NCBI RefSeq assembly: GCF_012033695.1 | Contig: NZ_JAAVJI010000004.1 | Coordinates: 62,001 to 126,000, forward strand | DNA: 64,000 nt | Reading direction: 5' to 3' | Source: Pseudomonas quercus | GTDB lineage: Bacteria > Pseudomonadota > Gammaproteobacteria > Pseudomonadales > Pseudomonadaceae | Part shown: positions 8,872-19,905 of the stretch, one piece after another | Layout: each line of letters begins with the position of its first letter | Numbering within the stretch: position 1 is the first letter of the stretch | Made by a program: the position numbers and the translations under genes | Notes under the pieces: generated by a model | Seen by the model: the letters and a program-made list of their open reading frames with translations, nothing else | What the model was told of the DNA's origin: nothing | The model's database searches: none

Positions 8872-9576
8872 ATGTTTCGCCGTTATATTGCCTTGGCCAT
8901 GGTCGCTGTAACGCTGTATGGCGCAGGCAAACATCACGTAGCCAACGCCGCTGGCATGCAACCGGAAACCACTGTTGTACTGGTCAAAGCTGCCGAGGGC
9001 GAGGGTTCCATTGCCGTACGTAACACAGACAACCAGGCGGCCCTGTTGCACGTTGCCCTGGTCAACCTTCCTGAAGACCCCGAAGAGCTGCTGCTGGTAA
9101 CGCCGCCGGTATCGCGTGTGGAACCTGGTAAACAGCAAAGCGTTCGCTTCATTCTGCAGCCAGAGGCCGAGCTGACGACTCAGCGCATGGTGCGCGCCAC
9201 GTTCGAGGGGATTGCGCCACGGCGCACCGATGGGCGTGGTCACGTGGCGGTGACCATTCAGCATAACTTGCCTGTGATCATTCACCCGGAGCATCTGCCC
9301 CTCAAGCGCGACCCCTGGGCCTTACTGAAGTGGCGTGTGGTGGCCGGGCAATTAACGGTCGAAAACCCTAGCCCCTACGTGGTGCGCCTGGCCAGTGAAA
9401 TCAGCCTGTTGCCCGGCAAGCATCCGTTGAGCCTGCCAGCGACCTACCTGTTGCCCGGCCATCAGCAGGCGATACCCCTGGGAGCAGGTGTTACAGGCAC
9501 CAAGGTGCAATTCACACCGGCCAGCCTGTATGGCTATGCAGTACAGCCGTATGAAGCCACTCTTGAGCAGCCATGA
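8872..9576 (+). CDS. Periplasmic pilus chaperone, PapD-like
   Basis: Two-domain immunoglobulin-fold chaperone of 234 residues that would carry the DUF1120 subunits to the usher. A signal peptide ends around ANAAGMQ. The N-terminal domain contains the strand pattern of the family, including RVEPGKQQSVRFILQ before the F1-G1 region; the second domain is shorter than in PapD but recognisable (VENPSPYVVRLASEI). ATG 8872 is chosen for its signal peptide and GGAGAGG site; the frame is open upstream without a signal sequence. It overlaps the usher gene by 4 bases. Confidence 0.85.
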   Translation: MFRRYIALAMVAVTLYGAGKHHVANAAGMQPETTVVLVKAAEGEGSIAVRNTDNQAALLHVALVNLPEDPEELLLVTPPVSRVEPGKQQSVRFILQPEAELTTQRMVRATFEGIAPRRTDGRGHVAVTIQHNLPVIIHPEHLPLKRDPWALLKWRVVAGQLTVENPSPYVVRLASEISLLPGKHPLSLPATYLLPGHQQAIPLGAGVTGTKVQFTPASLYGYAVQPYEATLEQP

Positions 9577-12005
9577 GCACTGGTTATAGGTGTGCAGGCA
9601 TCGCGATGTGCCTGTTCTCAAGTGCCGTAATGGGAGCGTCAGCCCAGGTGCTGGAGTTTGATGAGGCGCAATTGCGCCGTCGTGGCCTGGACCCGGCCAT
9701 GGCCCGTTATTTCCGTGAGGCGCCGCGTTTTACGCCGGGGACGCACCGAGTGACATTGACGCTCAATGGTCGACAGGTGGGCAAACTGTTGGCGCGTTTC
9801 GACAGCCTGGGGCACTTGTGTTTCGATGCAGCGCTGATACGCATGGCGGGTTTGAGGCCGCTCCCGTCACCCGTGGAGCCGGAGGACGAGAACGGTTGCC
9901 AGGATTTTCTGGGCGCCCACCCGTCCACTTACGTTGAATTGCAGCCAGCGGACGCGGCGGTAAGCCTTATCGTCAGCCCCCAGGCCCTGGCCTCAGGTAA
10001 CGCTGCCTTGGGCAACTACACCTCGGGTGGGGCAGCGGCAATGTTCAATTATGACGTTTATGGGTCGCGGCAGGTTTCCCAATGGGGGACCAGCCAGCAA
10101 GTGTTCGCCGGCACCGAACTGGGGTTCAATGCCGGCAACTGGATGGTGCGCAGCCGCCAGAGTTTCAGCCAAAGCAACGGCGTTCAACAGGGGCAGTGGT
10201 TGCATGGCTATGCCCAGACCTCGCTCCCCGAGCAAGGGGCGCTGCTACAGCTGGGCCAGATCAATGTCCAGAACAGTGTGCTGGCTGGGCTGCCTGTCAC
10301 CGGCATGCAGTGGCTTCCGGAAACGGCACTTGAGCGTGGCCGCCGCCCGTCAGCACCTATCGAAGGCACTGCTCAGGGGCCGGCGCAGGTAGAAGTGCGC
10401 CAAGGCCAGGCAGTGGTGTACAGCACACTGGTGCCTTCAGGGCCCTTTCGGCTAGAAGGGGTGCAGCCTTTGAACCGTCAGCAGGACCTAGAGGTGATCG
10501 TGCGTGAGAGCACGGGCCAAGAGCGCCGCTCCATCGTGCCCATTGCTGCCTTCAGTGCCAATGCCTCGGCTCCTGTAGGGCTGTCCGTTACCTTGGGGCA
10601 AGCCCGTAGTTACGGCGATTACGCTACCAACACGCCCTGGCTAGGCAGTGTGAGCCGTGGGTTTGCGCTAGGGCATGAGCGCACCCTGGCAGTAGGTGCG
10701 CTGGCAGCTACCAGCGGTTATGTCTCTACGGGCGCCTCGCTTGAGCAGCAATGGTCGCCCAGCACCGGCGGCACCCTGGCGCTGGCAGCGTCCTACCAGG
10801 ATCAAAGGCCTGATTCTACTGGCCTGAGCGCTACAGCAACCGTGCGTCATCAGTTGGGTGAGCGGCTCAGCCTTAGTGCTGGCCTCACCCAGCGCAGCGC
10901 AGGTTTCACGGAACTGGCGCAGACCCTGGCGCGTGGGCCTGGCCGTGGGTCGGCTCAGCGTATCCAGAGCCTGGCGCTGGGAGGTTCGCACCCTTGGTTC
11001 GGTGGTTATTCATTGAGCTATGTACAGGCTTTCAGCGGCGTGTCCAGCCGGGTCATGAGCCTGGGGTGGAACCGTGCTTTCGGGCCCTTGAGCGTGAGTG
11101 CCCGCCTGGAACAGGACATCGGCACGGCCGTTGACGAGAGGCCCTACGCTGGGGCAGTAGCGCGTGGAGACAAGCGCTTCCATGTGTCCTTCAGTCTGCC
11201 CCTGGGCACTGCCACGCGCTGGTCTGCCTATGCGCGTGATGCTGGCCGGGGCCTGCAACTGGGCAGTTCGCTGAGTGGCCGCCTTTCGGAGCCTGTTACG
11301 TATCGTTTGCAGGCGGCTGAGGGCCGAGGGGGCACACAGGACAGGGGTGGCGATGTGGATTGGCAAGGTCGTACGGCACGGGTGGGCGTGGGCGTGAATG
11401 ACAGCAGCGGCGGCTACCGTACCTACACAGGCCGGCTCAGCGGCGCGGCAGCCTGGCATGCACAAGGCATTACCCTGGGGGCTGCCCCGCTAGGCGACAC
11501 CTTTGCCATCGCTTCGGTTGGCGACGTGGCGGGTGCGCGCTTGGAGACGCCAGCGGGTTCGGTGCACACTGACCGCCACGGGCGTGCCCTTGTGGCACAC
11601 GTGCCGCCTTACCAGGAGAGCGAGGTGCGCCTGGTCGCTCGGACCTTGCCGCGCGATGCAGATGTTGCCAGTGCGATCAAAAGCCTTAACCCAGGCCGGG
11701 GGGCCGTGCCCTTTGTAACATTCGACGTGCAGCGCACACGCCGTGTACTGCTTTCGGTCACCACCGCCAATGGGCAATTACCACCTAAAGGCAGCGCAGT
11801 GCTGTCTGCCGAGGGGCAATGGATCACGGCAGTGGGGGCACGCGGCAAGGTGTACCTGCCTGATGCCAACCAAGCGGGGGTGCTGCATATTCAGCTTGAT
11901 GAGGAGCGGCGGTGCCAGCTGGCGTTCGAGTTGCCTTTGATGGCTGATGAACACGCCCCTTACGACGTCGCCGAGGCCCAATGCCTGATCGAGGAGGCTG
12001 CATGA
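9573..12005 (+). CDS. Outer-membrane fimbrial usher, FimD/PapC family
   Basis: Outer-membrane assembly platform of 810 residues, the usual usher length. It has a signal peptide, the N-terminal chaperone-binding domain (VLEFDEAQLRRRGLDPAMARYF), the beta-barrel and plug region (FNYDVYGSRQVSQWG, and PIEGTAQGPAQVEVRQGQAVVYST for the plug), and a C-terminal domain ending with the conserved cysteine pair (RRCQLAFELP and EAQC). ATG 9573 overlaps the chaperone stop (ATGA), and the stop overlaps the start of the next gene. The barrel sequence is unusually rich in Gly, Ser and Arg but intact. Confidence 0.92.
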   Translation: MSTGYRCAGIAMCLFSSAVMGASAQVLEFDEAQLRRRGLDPAMARYFREAPRFTPGTHRVTLTLNGRQVGKLLARFDSLGHLCFDAALIRMAGLRPLPSPVEPEDENGCQDFLGAHPSTYVELQPADAAVSLIVSPQALASGNAALGNYTSGGAAAMFNYDVYGSRQVSQWGTSQQVFAGTELGFNAGNWMVRSRQSFSQSNGVQQGQWLHGYAQTSLPEQGALLQLGQINVQNSVLAGLPVTGMQWLPETALERGRRPSAPIEGTAQGPAQVEVRQGQAVVYSTLVPSGPFRLEGVQPLNRQQDLEVIVRESTGQERRSIVPIAAFSANASAPVGLSVTLGQARSYGDYATNTPWLGSVSRGFALGHERTLAVGALAATSGYVSTGASLEQQWSPSTGGTLALAASYQDQRPDSTGLSATATVRHQLGERLSLSAGLTQRSAGFTELAQTLARGPGRGSAQRIQSLALGGSHPWFGGYSLSYVQAFSGVSSRVMSLGWNRAFGPLSVSARLEQDIGTAVDERPYAGAVARGDKRFHVSFSLPLGTATRWSAYARDAGRGLQLGSSLSGRLSEPVTYRLQAAEGRGGTQDRGGDVDWQGRTARVGVGVNDSSGGYRTYTGRLSGAAAWHAQGITLGAAPLGDTFAIASVGDVAGARLETPAGSVHTDRHGRALVAHVPPYQESEVRLVARTLPRDADVASAIKSLNPGRGAVPFVTFDVQRTRRVLLSVTTANGQLPPKGSAVLSAEGQWITAVGARGKVYLPDANQAGVLHIQLDEERRCQLAFELPLMADEHAPYDVAEAQCLIEEAA

Positions 12006-12507
12006 TGTGGCGAAGCGGGCTGATAGTGTTAGTGCTAAGCGCCGTGAGCATGAGCGCTCAGGGGATGTGTGACGTGCAGTTAAGCGAGCCAACGGTAGAT
12101 TTTGGCCCACTCTACCCTGGGCGCGCGGGGGCCGAATGGCGTTCGCCTGCCCGTGTTGTGCAACTGGCCGTGGCCTGTGAGCCTGGGCAGCGGCCGGGTT
12201 TTCACGTACAGGGCGTGCCTGCCGGCCAAGGCTGGGCCTTTGGCCAGGGCAGCCTGCAAGCAAGCCTGGGTGAAGCCATGCTGGACGGTCAGCCTGTTAC
12301 CCTGTTACCCTGTTGCCGCAGGGGCTGCGAAGCGGGGGAACAACGGGCGCGGGCGTGAGCCTGGTCCCTGGGCAAGCCTGGGTCACCGACCGGCCAGGGC
12401 GCGTGCTACGTGTGCAGGTGGTTATTGATGCCAGGCTGCCGTGGCAGGCCTGGCAGGCTCGCGACCGTTACGAAGCTCAAGGGGCCTTGCTTATCCGCGC
12501 CCTGTAA
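12002..12507 (+). pseudogene. Minor fimbrial subunit, frameshifted by an 8-bp repeat
   Basis: Last gene of the chaperone-usher operon. ATG 12002 overlaps the usher stop; a signal peptide (MMWRSGLIVLVLSAVSMSAQG) leads into CDVQLSEPTVDFGPLYPGR, a pilin-like N terminus. The frame runs into TLLPCCRRGC and stops at 12358. In another frame the protein resumes as LLPQGLRSGGTTGAGVSL and continues to a stop at 12507. Removing one copy of the 8-bp unit CCTGTTAC, present twice in tandem at 12293-12308 with a third imperfect copy at 12309-12316, joins the two halves exactly into a 165-residue protein. The gene is therefore off in this copy but could return by slippage. Confidence 0.85.
12293..12316 (+). 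repeat. 8-bp tandem repeat causing the fimbrial frameshift
   Basis: Two perfect copies of CCTGTTAC (12293-12300, 12301-12308) followed by CCTGTTGC (12309-12316). Eight is not a multiple of three, so gain or loss of one unit switches the reading frame of the minor subunit. Reading through one copy fewer restores the full protein. Confidence 0.9.
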
Positions 12508-12510
12508 CGC

Positions 12511-13182
12511 TCAATGATTCGCCGTATAGGCCAGCATCATCGACAATTGGCATAGCGGCCGGCCGCTCTGCTCGCGCCAGGTGTTGAAAGCGCTCTGTAC
12601 CGCGGCAAGGTCGCGTTGGCTGGTAGGGGCACGGTCCACGATGCCCTGGGCATTGAGTGCGGCCACCACGTCTTGGGAGGGGATAAACGTATCCTTGCCC
12701 GCCATGCGTAGAAAGCGTGGCGCAGAGAGCCCGCCCAGCTGGTTGCCATTGCGCACCAGGTAGCGCCACAGGCCGGTGATGTCATCTACCGGCCATTGGC
12801 TGATGAAGGCCCCGAAGCTTTCATGGGTTTGCCCAACATCCAGGATCATCTGTGCGTTGATCAGCACACTGCGCAATTTGCCCAAGTGGCGAATGATGCG
12901 AGTGTCCTGCATCAGCCGTTCCAGGTGGTCGCCCCCCATCAGCACCACTTTTTCTGGTTCAAAGCCGAAAAACACGGCCTCGAACGCAGGCCACTTGGCG
13001 TCTACCAAGCTGTGCTTGAGGCCGGCCCGAAACACCCGCAATGCCAGCAGCGACAGGTAGCGATCATCGGTCATGGCCCGCAGCTGTTCGTCGGAGCGAG
13101 GATGAGGCAGTCGTGCTTCCAACGCTTGCACGGAGCCAAAGCGGTTCAGGCAGTGTTCATACAGCCACTGGTAATCCCGCAT
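12511..13182 (-). CDS. DNA-3-methyladenine glycosylase I-like protein (COG2818)
   Basis: A 223-residue protein resembling the TAG branch of base-excision glycosylases (MRDYQWLYEHCLNRFGSVQALEARLP, then DDRYLSLLALRVFRAGLKHSLVDAKWPAFEAVF), which would remove alkylated adenine from DNA. The C-terminal half is less typical than in E. coli Tag, so substrate range is uncertain. It abuts the flavoprotein gene on the same strand (stop and start adjacent), so arsC, this flavoprotein gene and the glycosylase are likely one transcript. Convergent with the fimbrial operon, ending 4 bp after it. Confidence 0.75.
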   Translation of the reverse strand: MRDYQWLYEHCLNRFGSVQALEARLPHPRSDEQLRAMTDDRYLSLLALRVFRAGLKHSLVDAKWPAFEAVFFGFEPEKVVLMGGDHLERLMQDTRIIRHLGKLRSVLINAQMILDVGQTHESFGAFISQWPVDDITGLWRYLVRNGNQLGGLSAPRFLRMAGKDTFIPSQDVVAALNAQGIVDRAPTSQRDLAAVQSAFNTWREQSGRPLCQLSMMLAYTANH

Positions 13183-14147
<965 letters not shown>

Positions 14148-14214
14148 GGAAAGGTCGCCTGGCTATCGAGTGGCAGGTATTCTACCGCGCTGATTCCGGA
14201 TAACGAGGCCCGCC

Positions 14215-14694
14215 ATGGCGTGGGGGTGCAAGATCGCAGTATGGGCAGGCCTGGCCCTATTCTGCCTGGCCGGTTGTGACCAGGGCCTGGGCCCGGACCA
14301 GCAGGGCACGGAGGTCACCCGCACCAGCCTTGAGGGGCAATGGCTCGTCATCAACTACTGGGCCGAATGGTGCGGGCCGTGCCGCCGAGAGATTCCCCAG
14401 CTCAATGCCTTGGCCTCACCAGCGGCACAGGAAAAGGTGCAGGTGCTGGGCGTGAATTTCGACCAGTTGCAGGGCCAGGACCTGCTCAAAGCCGCCCAAC
14501 GCATGGGTATCGCCTACCGGGTCCTGGCACAGGACCCTGCCCAGGCATTGCACCTGCCGGCGGCGCAAGGGCTACCGGTCACCTTCATACTGGACCCTGC
14601 GCGCCAGGTGCGGGCCACCTTGCTGGGGGAGCAGACGGCGGCCGGCCTTAGGCTGCAATTGGCAACGCTGGCAGCTCAGCAGGCCGGGCAATAA
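14215..14694 (+). CDS. TlpA-like thioredoxin lipoprotein
   Basis: Predicted membrane-anchored periplasmic disulfide reductase of 159 residues. A signal peptide with lipobox (LFCLAGC) is followed by a thioredoxin fold with active site WAEWCGPCRREIP and the cis-Pro region GLPVTFILD. TlpA/ResA proteins reduce cysteines of cytochrome c or other periplasmic partners; no partner is encoded nearby. Its last 19 bases overlap the convergent zinc-ribbon gene. Confidence 0.88.
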   Translation: MAWGCKIAVWAGLALFCLAGCDQGLGPDQQGTEVTRTSLEGQWLVINYWAEWCGPCRREIPQLNALASPAAQEKVQVLGVNFDQLQGQDLLKAAQRMGIAYRVLAQDPAQALHLPAAQGLPVTFILDPARQVRATLLGEQTAAGLRLQLATLAAQQAGQ

Positions 14695-15098
14695 TGCTTG
14701 CCGCCATCCACGCGCCACCCCAGTTCGGCCACACGCGCTGCCGCCGCAGGTGCCAGCGCCGCTTCGCCTAAGCTGCCGTCTACAGCGAACTCTACGCTCA
14801 TGGTTTTGCCACAGCTGTCGCAGTTTACGTCCCAGGTGTGGATGGCCAGTTCCTTGAACACCGGCCCACGGGCAACGGCGGTCCACTGGCCAGGAGGGGC
14901 TAGCAGGTGGCGGACCTTGTCCACGGTCAGCCGCATGCTGAGGGTTTTGCTGCCCTTGAGCGTGACCAATAACACATCCTCGGGGCGAATGGCGCCGCCG
15001 TTGCCTGTTACCTGATAGCGGCCTGGCGTGAGTGCGCGGCACTCGATCAACGTGTGCTGTGGGGTAAGCAGGCTGTAGCGAAAATCGTGTTCGACCAT
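14676..15098 (-). CDS. Conserved protein with C-terminal zinc-ribbon-like cysteines
   Basis: A 140-residue protein without a recognised function. The N-terminal two thirds is predicted beta-rich (MVEHDFRYSLLTPQHTLIEC); the C-terminal part has CDSC and CPAC, four cysteines that could bind zinc. ATG 15098 follows GGAGG upstream on the minus strand; the frame is open further, but that extension is low complexity. It lies directly downstream of gacS on the same strand, 61 bp away. Confidence 0.7.
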   Translation of the reverse strand: MVEHDFRYSLLTPQHTLIECRALTPGRYQVTGNGGAIRPEDVLLVTLKGSKTLSMRLTVDKVRHLLAPPGQWTAVARGPVFKELAIHTWDVNCDSCGKTMSVEFAVDGSLGEAALAPAAAARVAELGWRVDGGKHYCPAC

Positions 15099-15159
15099 AG
15101 GGCCTCCGAAAAAGGGCAGGCATGGTAGCACGGGCGACCACCTTGTACCTCGGTACCCG

Positions 15160-17928
15160 CTAGGCGCTGATGCGCGCCTGTTCGGCCAGCCGCACGATGG
15201 CTTGGTCCAGTTCATCAAGGGCGGCTTCGGCTGTCGCGTCTTCCTGTTTCAAAAGGGTTTCGCTGTGTTGGCAAGCTGCCCTTAGCTGGGGAACGCCGCA
15301 GTAGCGCGTGGCCCCATGCAGGCGATGTACACGTTCAAGCAAAGCAAGGTGGTCATGGGCCTCGCGGGCGGCCTGGATGGCCTGCCGGTCTTCGTCCAGG
15401 CCGGCCAGCAGCATGGCCAGCATGTCTGCTGCCAGGTCTTCTTTGCCAGCGGCCAGGCGCAGCCCTTCCTGGTGATCCAGCACCTGCTGATTGCTTTGGC
15501 TGATGGCCCATTCGCCCAGGCGCTCGGCAGGCTGGCCGCATAGAGACAGCCCTGTCCACTTGAGCACCACCTGGGACAGCTGCCGCTCGCTGATAGGCTT
15601 GGTCAGGTAATCGTCCATCCCACTGTGCAGCAACGCGCGTTTTTCGTTGGCCATGGCATGGGCGGTCAATGCCACGATAGGCAAGGGTTGGCCCGGCCGG
15701 CCGGCCTCCCAGCTTCGAATGCGTTCGGTGGTTTCACGCCCATCCATTCCAGGCATCTGCACATCCATCAGCACCAGGTCCAGCGACCGTTGCTGGACGG
15801 CCTCCAGGGCTGCCTGGCCACTGTCGACGGCCTGTACCAAGGCACCCATGTCCTCGAGCAGCGTTTGCACCAATAGCAGGTTGGCTGGATTATCGTCCAC
15901 GCACAGAATGCGCGGTGGGCGATCCGGCGAGGCAGCGGTGTCTAGTAGCGGCTGGGATCGGGCAGGGCTGATCAGCTCTGTAAGTACCCTGCGCAAGATC
16001 CGGTTGCAGGCAGGTTTGGCCTGCAGCTGGCTGTGGGGGTTGGGTACCACGAGGTGGAACGCCGCTTGATCGGTAGTCGGGCACAGTACCAGCGCCTGGC
16101 AGCCCCGTTGCTCCAATTCCCGCAGGCGCGGGCGCAAGCGTTCTGGCGGCTGCTGCTGGCTGGTAACGCCCATGACGGCCAGCTCGATGGGTTGCCCGCC
16201 CAGGCGTGCGGCATCAACGGCCTCGGCCAGGCGCTCTACGGTGCTGAAGGCGTTCACATTCAGGCCAAGGTCCTGCAGTTGGTGTTCAAGGGCCTGGCGC
16301 GCCAGGTCGTGTGGCTCCAGCACGGCCACCTGCCGGCCTTGCAGAACAGGAGAGGGCAGGTCTTCGACGTCCTCCCGTGCACGGGGCAGGCTGAGGCTGA
16401 TCCAGAACGTACTGCCCTCGCCAGGCGTGCTGTCCACGCCGATTTCGCCGCCCATCTGCTCAACCAGCCGCTTGGAAATCACCAGGCCGAGCCCTGTGCC
16501 ACCCGGCTGCCGCGACAGGGAGTTGTCCGCCTGGCTGAAGGCCTGGAACAGTGCGCGTACATCGTCATTGGACAAGCCGATGCCGGTGTCCTGCACGCTG
16601 ATGCGTAACTGGGCGGTACCGTCGTCTTCGTCATCGTCTTCAAGCATGGCACGGGCAATGATGGTGCCTTCGCGCGTGAACTTGATAGCGTTGCTCACCA
16701 GGTTGGTCAGGATCTGCTTGAGCCGCAGCGGGTCGCCCACTAGGGACACCGGGGTATCGCGGTACACCAGGCTTAACAGCTCCAGCTGCTTGGCATGGGC
16801 AGCGGGTGCCAGAATGGTCAGGGTGTCCTGCAACACATCCCGCAGGTTGAACGGAATGCTGTCTAGCACCAGCTTGCCGGCCTCGATCTTGGAAAAATCG
16901 AGAATTTCATTGATGATCGCCAGCAGGTTGTCCGCCGATTTTTCAATGGTATTCAGGTAATCCAGCTGGCGGGGCGTGAGCTCGCTTTTCTGCAGCAGGT
17001 GGGTAAAGCCAAGAATGCCGTTGAGGGGGGTACGGATTTCGTGGCTCATGTTGGCCAAAAATTCGGACTTGATACGGCTGGCCTCCAACGCTTCCTTGCG
17101 AGCCAGGTCCAGTTCGATGTTCTGGATCTCGATGGTTTCCAGGTTCTGGCGAACGTCTTCGGTGGCCTGGTCGATACTGTGCTGCAATTCTTCATGGGCT
17201 TCTTCCAGCGACTGCGCCATGCGGTTGATGCCGGCGGCCAGCTCGTCCAGTTCATGGTTCCCCAGGGTGGGCAAGCGGTAGTCCAGGCGGCCTTCCTTGA
17301 TGCGCGCCACCGCTACTTTTATCTGGCCCAGCGGTGCACTGATGCCGCGGCCCAGTTGAAGGGCCAGCAGCAGGGTAGTCACCAGGCCGGCGGCGATCAA
17401 CAGCAGGCTGGCGAACAGCATGCGATAGCCACGCAACAGGGTATTGGTGTGCGAAAGTTCGATTTCCACCCAGCCCAGCAACCGTTCTGATTCGCCAGGC
17501 ACCTGAGTACCTGCCAGGTCCCGGTCATGGCCAAACACCGGTTGCAAGTACCGCGTGGCGTCACTGCCGCTGCGCTGTGCAAGGCGGTGCCCGGTGCTGT
17601 CGGGAATAGGGTTGAGCATGCTGGGGCCTGCATGGGCCAACGCCCCGCGGTCGGCGTCCAGGAACGCCACGCTGCGCACGTCGGCCTGCTCCAGCGCTTG
17701 TGCCGCAACACGCTCCAGCCGGTCGGCGTCACGGTTGGCCAATGCCGGCGCCACCAGCGGCGCCAGTTGCTCGGCTAGCAAGTTTCCGCGGCTGATCAGT
17801 TGGCTACGAAGCTCGGCCTGCTGTACCCAGGTGAAGTAGCCGCCCAGCAATACCGCCAGCAGGCTGGCCGGAAGCATGGTCAACAGGATGACCCGGCCTT
17901 TTATTCCTACTTTCCTTAACACGCCCAC
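15160..17928 (-). CDS. gacS: Hybrid sensor kinase GacS (BarA)
   Basis: Inner-membrane kinase that phosphorylates GacA and so controls the Rsm small RNAs, secondary metabolism and biofilm choices. The 922 residues show the whole family plan: N terminus [20 protein letters not shown] with a first membrane helix, a periplasmic loop, a second helix (near 170-190), HAMP, HisKA with [19 protein letters not shown], an ATPase domain ([24 protein letters not shown]), a degenerate receiver-like segment, a receiver with [14 protein letters not shown], and an HPt domain with the phospho-His in [12 protein letters not shown]. It is complete, with no sign of the gacS mutations often seen in laboratory or rhizosphere isolates. 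Confidence 0.96.
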   Translation of the reverse strand: MGVLRKVGIKGRVILLTMLPASLLAVLLGGYFTWVQQAELRSQLISRGNLLAEQLAPLVAPALANRDADRLERVAAQALEQADVRSVAFLDADRGALAHAGPSMLNPIPDSTGHRLAQRSGSDATRYLQPVFGHDRDLAGTQVPGESERLLGWVEIELSHTNTLLRGYRMLFASLLLIAAGLVTTLLLALQLGRGISAPLGQIKVAVARIKEGRLDYRLPTLGNHELDELAAGINRMAQSLEEAHEELQHSIDQATEDVRQNLETIEIQNIELDLARKEALEASRIKSEFLANMSHEIRTPLNGILGFTHLLQKSELTPRQLDYLNTIEKSADNLLAIINEILDFSKIEAGKLVLDSIPFNLRDVLQDTLTILAPAAHAKQLELLSLVYRDTPVSLVGDPLRLKQILTNLVSNAIKFTREGTIIARAMLEDDDEDDGTAQLRISVQDTGIGLSNDDVRALFQAFSQADNSLSRQPGGTGLGLVISKRLVEQMGGEIGVDSTPGEGSTFWISLSLPRAREDVEDLPSPVLQGRQVAVLEPHDLARQALEHQLQDLGLNVNAFSTVERLAEAVDAARLGGQPIELAVMGVTSQQQPPERLRPRLRELEQRGCQALVLCPTTDQAAFHLVVPNPHSQLQAKPACNRILRRVLTELISPARSQPLLDTAASPDRPPRILCVDDNPANLLLVQTLLEDMGALVQAVDSGQAALEAVQQRSLDLVLMDVQMPGMDGRETTERIRSWEAGRPGQPLPIVALTAHAMANEKRALLHSGMDDYLTKPISERQLSQVVLKWTGLSLCGQPAERLGEWAISQSNQQVLDHQEGLRLAAGKEDLAADMLAMLLAGLDEDRQAIQAAREAHDHLALLERVHRLHGATRYCGVPQLRAACQHSETLLKQEDATAEAALDELDQAIVRLAEQARISA

Positions 17929-18044
17929 ACCTCAGTTGCCGGGGGTACCCCAGGGTTTGAGCAAACCATACCTTGCCGAAGGCGGCCGTGCACCTGCCTT
18001 GAAGGGTACAGCCGGTGGAATGCCCAGGTAGGCGGTGGGCGGCC

Positions 18045-18995
18045 TTACATCAGCCCATACAGCAGCAGGCTATTGACCACCAGCATGGCCACCGCCGTAG
18101 GCACCTGCGCCCGAATCACGGCATAGCGGTCCGGCAGCTCCAGCAGGGCGGCCGGTACCAGGTTGTAGTTGGCCGCCATGGGCGTCATCAAGGTGCCGCA
18201 GTAGCCCGAAAACATACCAATAGCGGCCACCACTGCCGGGTTGGCGTCGTATACCCCTATCAGGATCGGAACGCCCACGCCCCCCGTCATCACTGGGAAA
18301 GCCGCAAAACCATTACCCATGACCATGGTGAACAGCGCCATACCCAGCACATAGACCAGCACCGCCACCAGCCGGTAATCCATGTTGATGTAGGTGCTGG
18401 CCATGTAGGCCACCGCTTTGCCTACGCCAGCGTCCGTGAACATCAAGCCCAGCATGGCCAGCATCTGGGGCAGTACCAAGGCCCAGCCCAGCGCTTCGGT
18501 AAGGCGCCTGGATTCGCGCAAGGCCTGCACCGGCGTGTCCTGGGTGAGCCAGCAGGCGAGGGCGAAGGCAATCAGGCTGGCGATGCCCAGCGCTACGAAG
18601 GTGGTGTTGGCGGGGTCCAGCAGAAAAAGGTCGCCCACTTTGATGTTTTTCAACCCTAGGGCCAGGGCCACCGTGAGGATGGGAATGGCCAGCGCAGGAA
18701 TGAATAGCCGGTTCCCCAGGCGTGAAGCGACGGCCTGCTGGGCCTTGTCGGCCAACGGGGTGTAGCTGCCTACCGCCACGCCGCCGCATCCGGCCAAGAC
18801 TGCCATCACCAGCACCCCCACCCCGACCGCTACCGGCGGCAAGCGCTCACCCACTAGAAAGGCCACTGCGAATAGCCCCCAGAACAGCCCACTACGCCAG
18901 CGCCGGGGGTGGGCGCTGTCGGTCAGCGTCATTACGCAGGTAATCGCCAGGATTACCCCAGCCAGCCAGTACAGGTATTGAAGGGACAGAATCAT
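18045..18995 (-). CDS. DUF979 membrane protein, putative 5-oxoproline permease subunit
   Basis: Integral membrane protein of 316 residues with about nine to ten hydrophobic helices, including NGFAAFPVMTGGVGVPILIG and GYCGTLMTPMAANYNLVPAALLEL, typical of the DUF979 family. It overlaps the upstream DUF969 gene by 4 bases (ATGA). The pair occurs elsewhere beside pyroglutamyl peptidase or 5-oxoprolinase genes, and here it lies opposite a LysR gene and pxpABC. Uptake of 5-oxoproline is therefore the likely role; this is an inference from context. Confidence 0.8.
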   Translation of the reverse strand: MILSLQYLYWLAGVILAITCVMTLTDSAHPRRWRSGLFWGLFAVAFLVGERLPPVAVGVGVLVMAVLAGCGGVAVGSYTPLADKAQQAVASRLGNRLFIPALAIPILTVALALGLKNIKVGDLFLLDPANTTFVALGIASLIAFALACWLTQDTPVQALRESRRLTEALGWALVLPQMLAMLGLMFTDAGVGKAVAYMASTYINMDYRLVAVLVYVLGMALFTMVMGNGFAAFPVMTGGVGVPILIGVYDANPAVVAAIGMFSGYCGTLMTPMAANYNLVPAALLELPDRYAVIRAQVPTAVAMLVVNSLLLYGLM

Positions 18996-19708
18996 GGGCG
19001 CTCACCCTCAGGCGCGCGCGCGGCGGGGGTATGCCGTGCCAGGTAATGGTCGAGCCGGTACAGCCGCAGGCCATGAATCACAAATACGCTCAGGGCTGTA
19101 GGAATACCCCACACCGCGATGTGCAGCGGGTCCACGTCGATACCCACGCCCAGCAGGAAGGTATGCATCAGGGCAATAGCACCGAATGCCACGAATATAT
19201 CTTCCCCGAAGAACAGGCCGATGTTGTCGGTCGCCGCGCAGTAGGCGAGCAGGCGGTGGCGCACTGCGGCAGGTAAGGGGCCATGGCGGCGGGTAGCGGC
19301 GCCTTCGGCCATGGGGGCCAGCAACGGCCGCACCATCTGCGGGTGCCCGCCCAGGCTGGTGAGCCCCAAGGCGGCAGTGGTTTCACGTACGAACAGGTAG
19401 CCAATCAACAAGCGCCCTGCCGTCGCCTGCCGGAAGCGGCCGATCCAGTGCTGGGCATGGCGGCGCAGGCCGTGGCGTTCCAGTAACCCGATCACAGCCA
19501 GGGGCAACAGAATGATCAAGGGTAGCGTTCGCGTCTTGATGAACCCGGTACCAATCGTTGCCAGCAAGTGTTCCAGCGAAAAATGCGCGGCCAGGCCGGT
19601 GATTACGGCAGCCATGGCTACGACCAGCATTGGGTTGAACCGCAGGATGAAGCCGAGGACGATGACAGCAACGCCCGCCAGCGGCCAGAGGTTGAGGGTT
19701 TCGTTCAT
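18992..19708 (-). CDS. DUF969 membrane protein, putative 5-oxoproline permease subunit
   Basis: A 238-residue membrane protein with hydrophobic helices (LWPLAGVAVIVLGFILRF, TRTLPLIILLPLAVIGLLE) and the family segment ETTAALGLTSLGGHPQMVRPL. It is the first gene of the DUF969-DUF979 pair and is read divergently from the LysR regulator across about 200 bp. The two proteins probably form one transporter. The function is inferred from the 5-oxoprolinase genes on the other side of the regulator. Confidence 0.8.
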   Translation of the reverse strand: MNETLNLWPLAGVAVIVLGFILRFNPMLVVAMAAVITGLAAHFSLEHLLATIGTGFIKTRTLPLIILLPLAVIGLLERHGLRRHAQHWIGRFRQATAGRLLIGYLFVRETTAALGLTSLGGHPQMVRPLLAPMAEGAATRRHGPLPAAVRHRLLAYCAATDNIGLFFGEDIFVAFGAIALMHTFLLGVGIDVDPLHIAVWGIPTALSVFVIHGLRLYRLDHYLARHTPAARAPEGERP

Positions 19709-19905
19709 GTAGGGTGCCTTTAAGTGGCGGCAGAGGCTTCAGGTTTTTATTGTTGTTGCACACACTGTTGTTATGGCTCGATTGTTGGAAGGCGTCGCGG
19801 CTGGCGTCCAGTGATAAAATCCGGTGCCCCCTGATAGCTTTTTCTTGATCGCCGCGCCTGAGCGTTTCCGTAAATACTCGCTCGCACCTGGAGGGCCCCG
19901 CCTGC

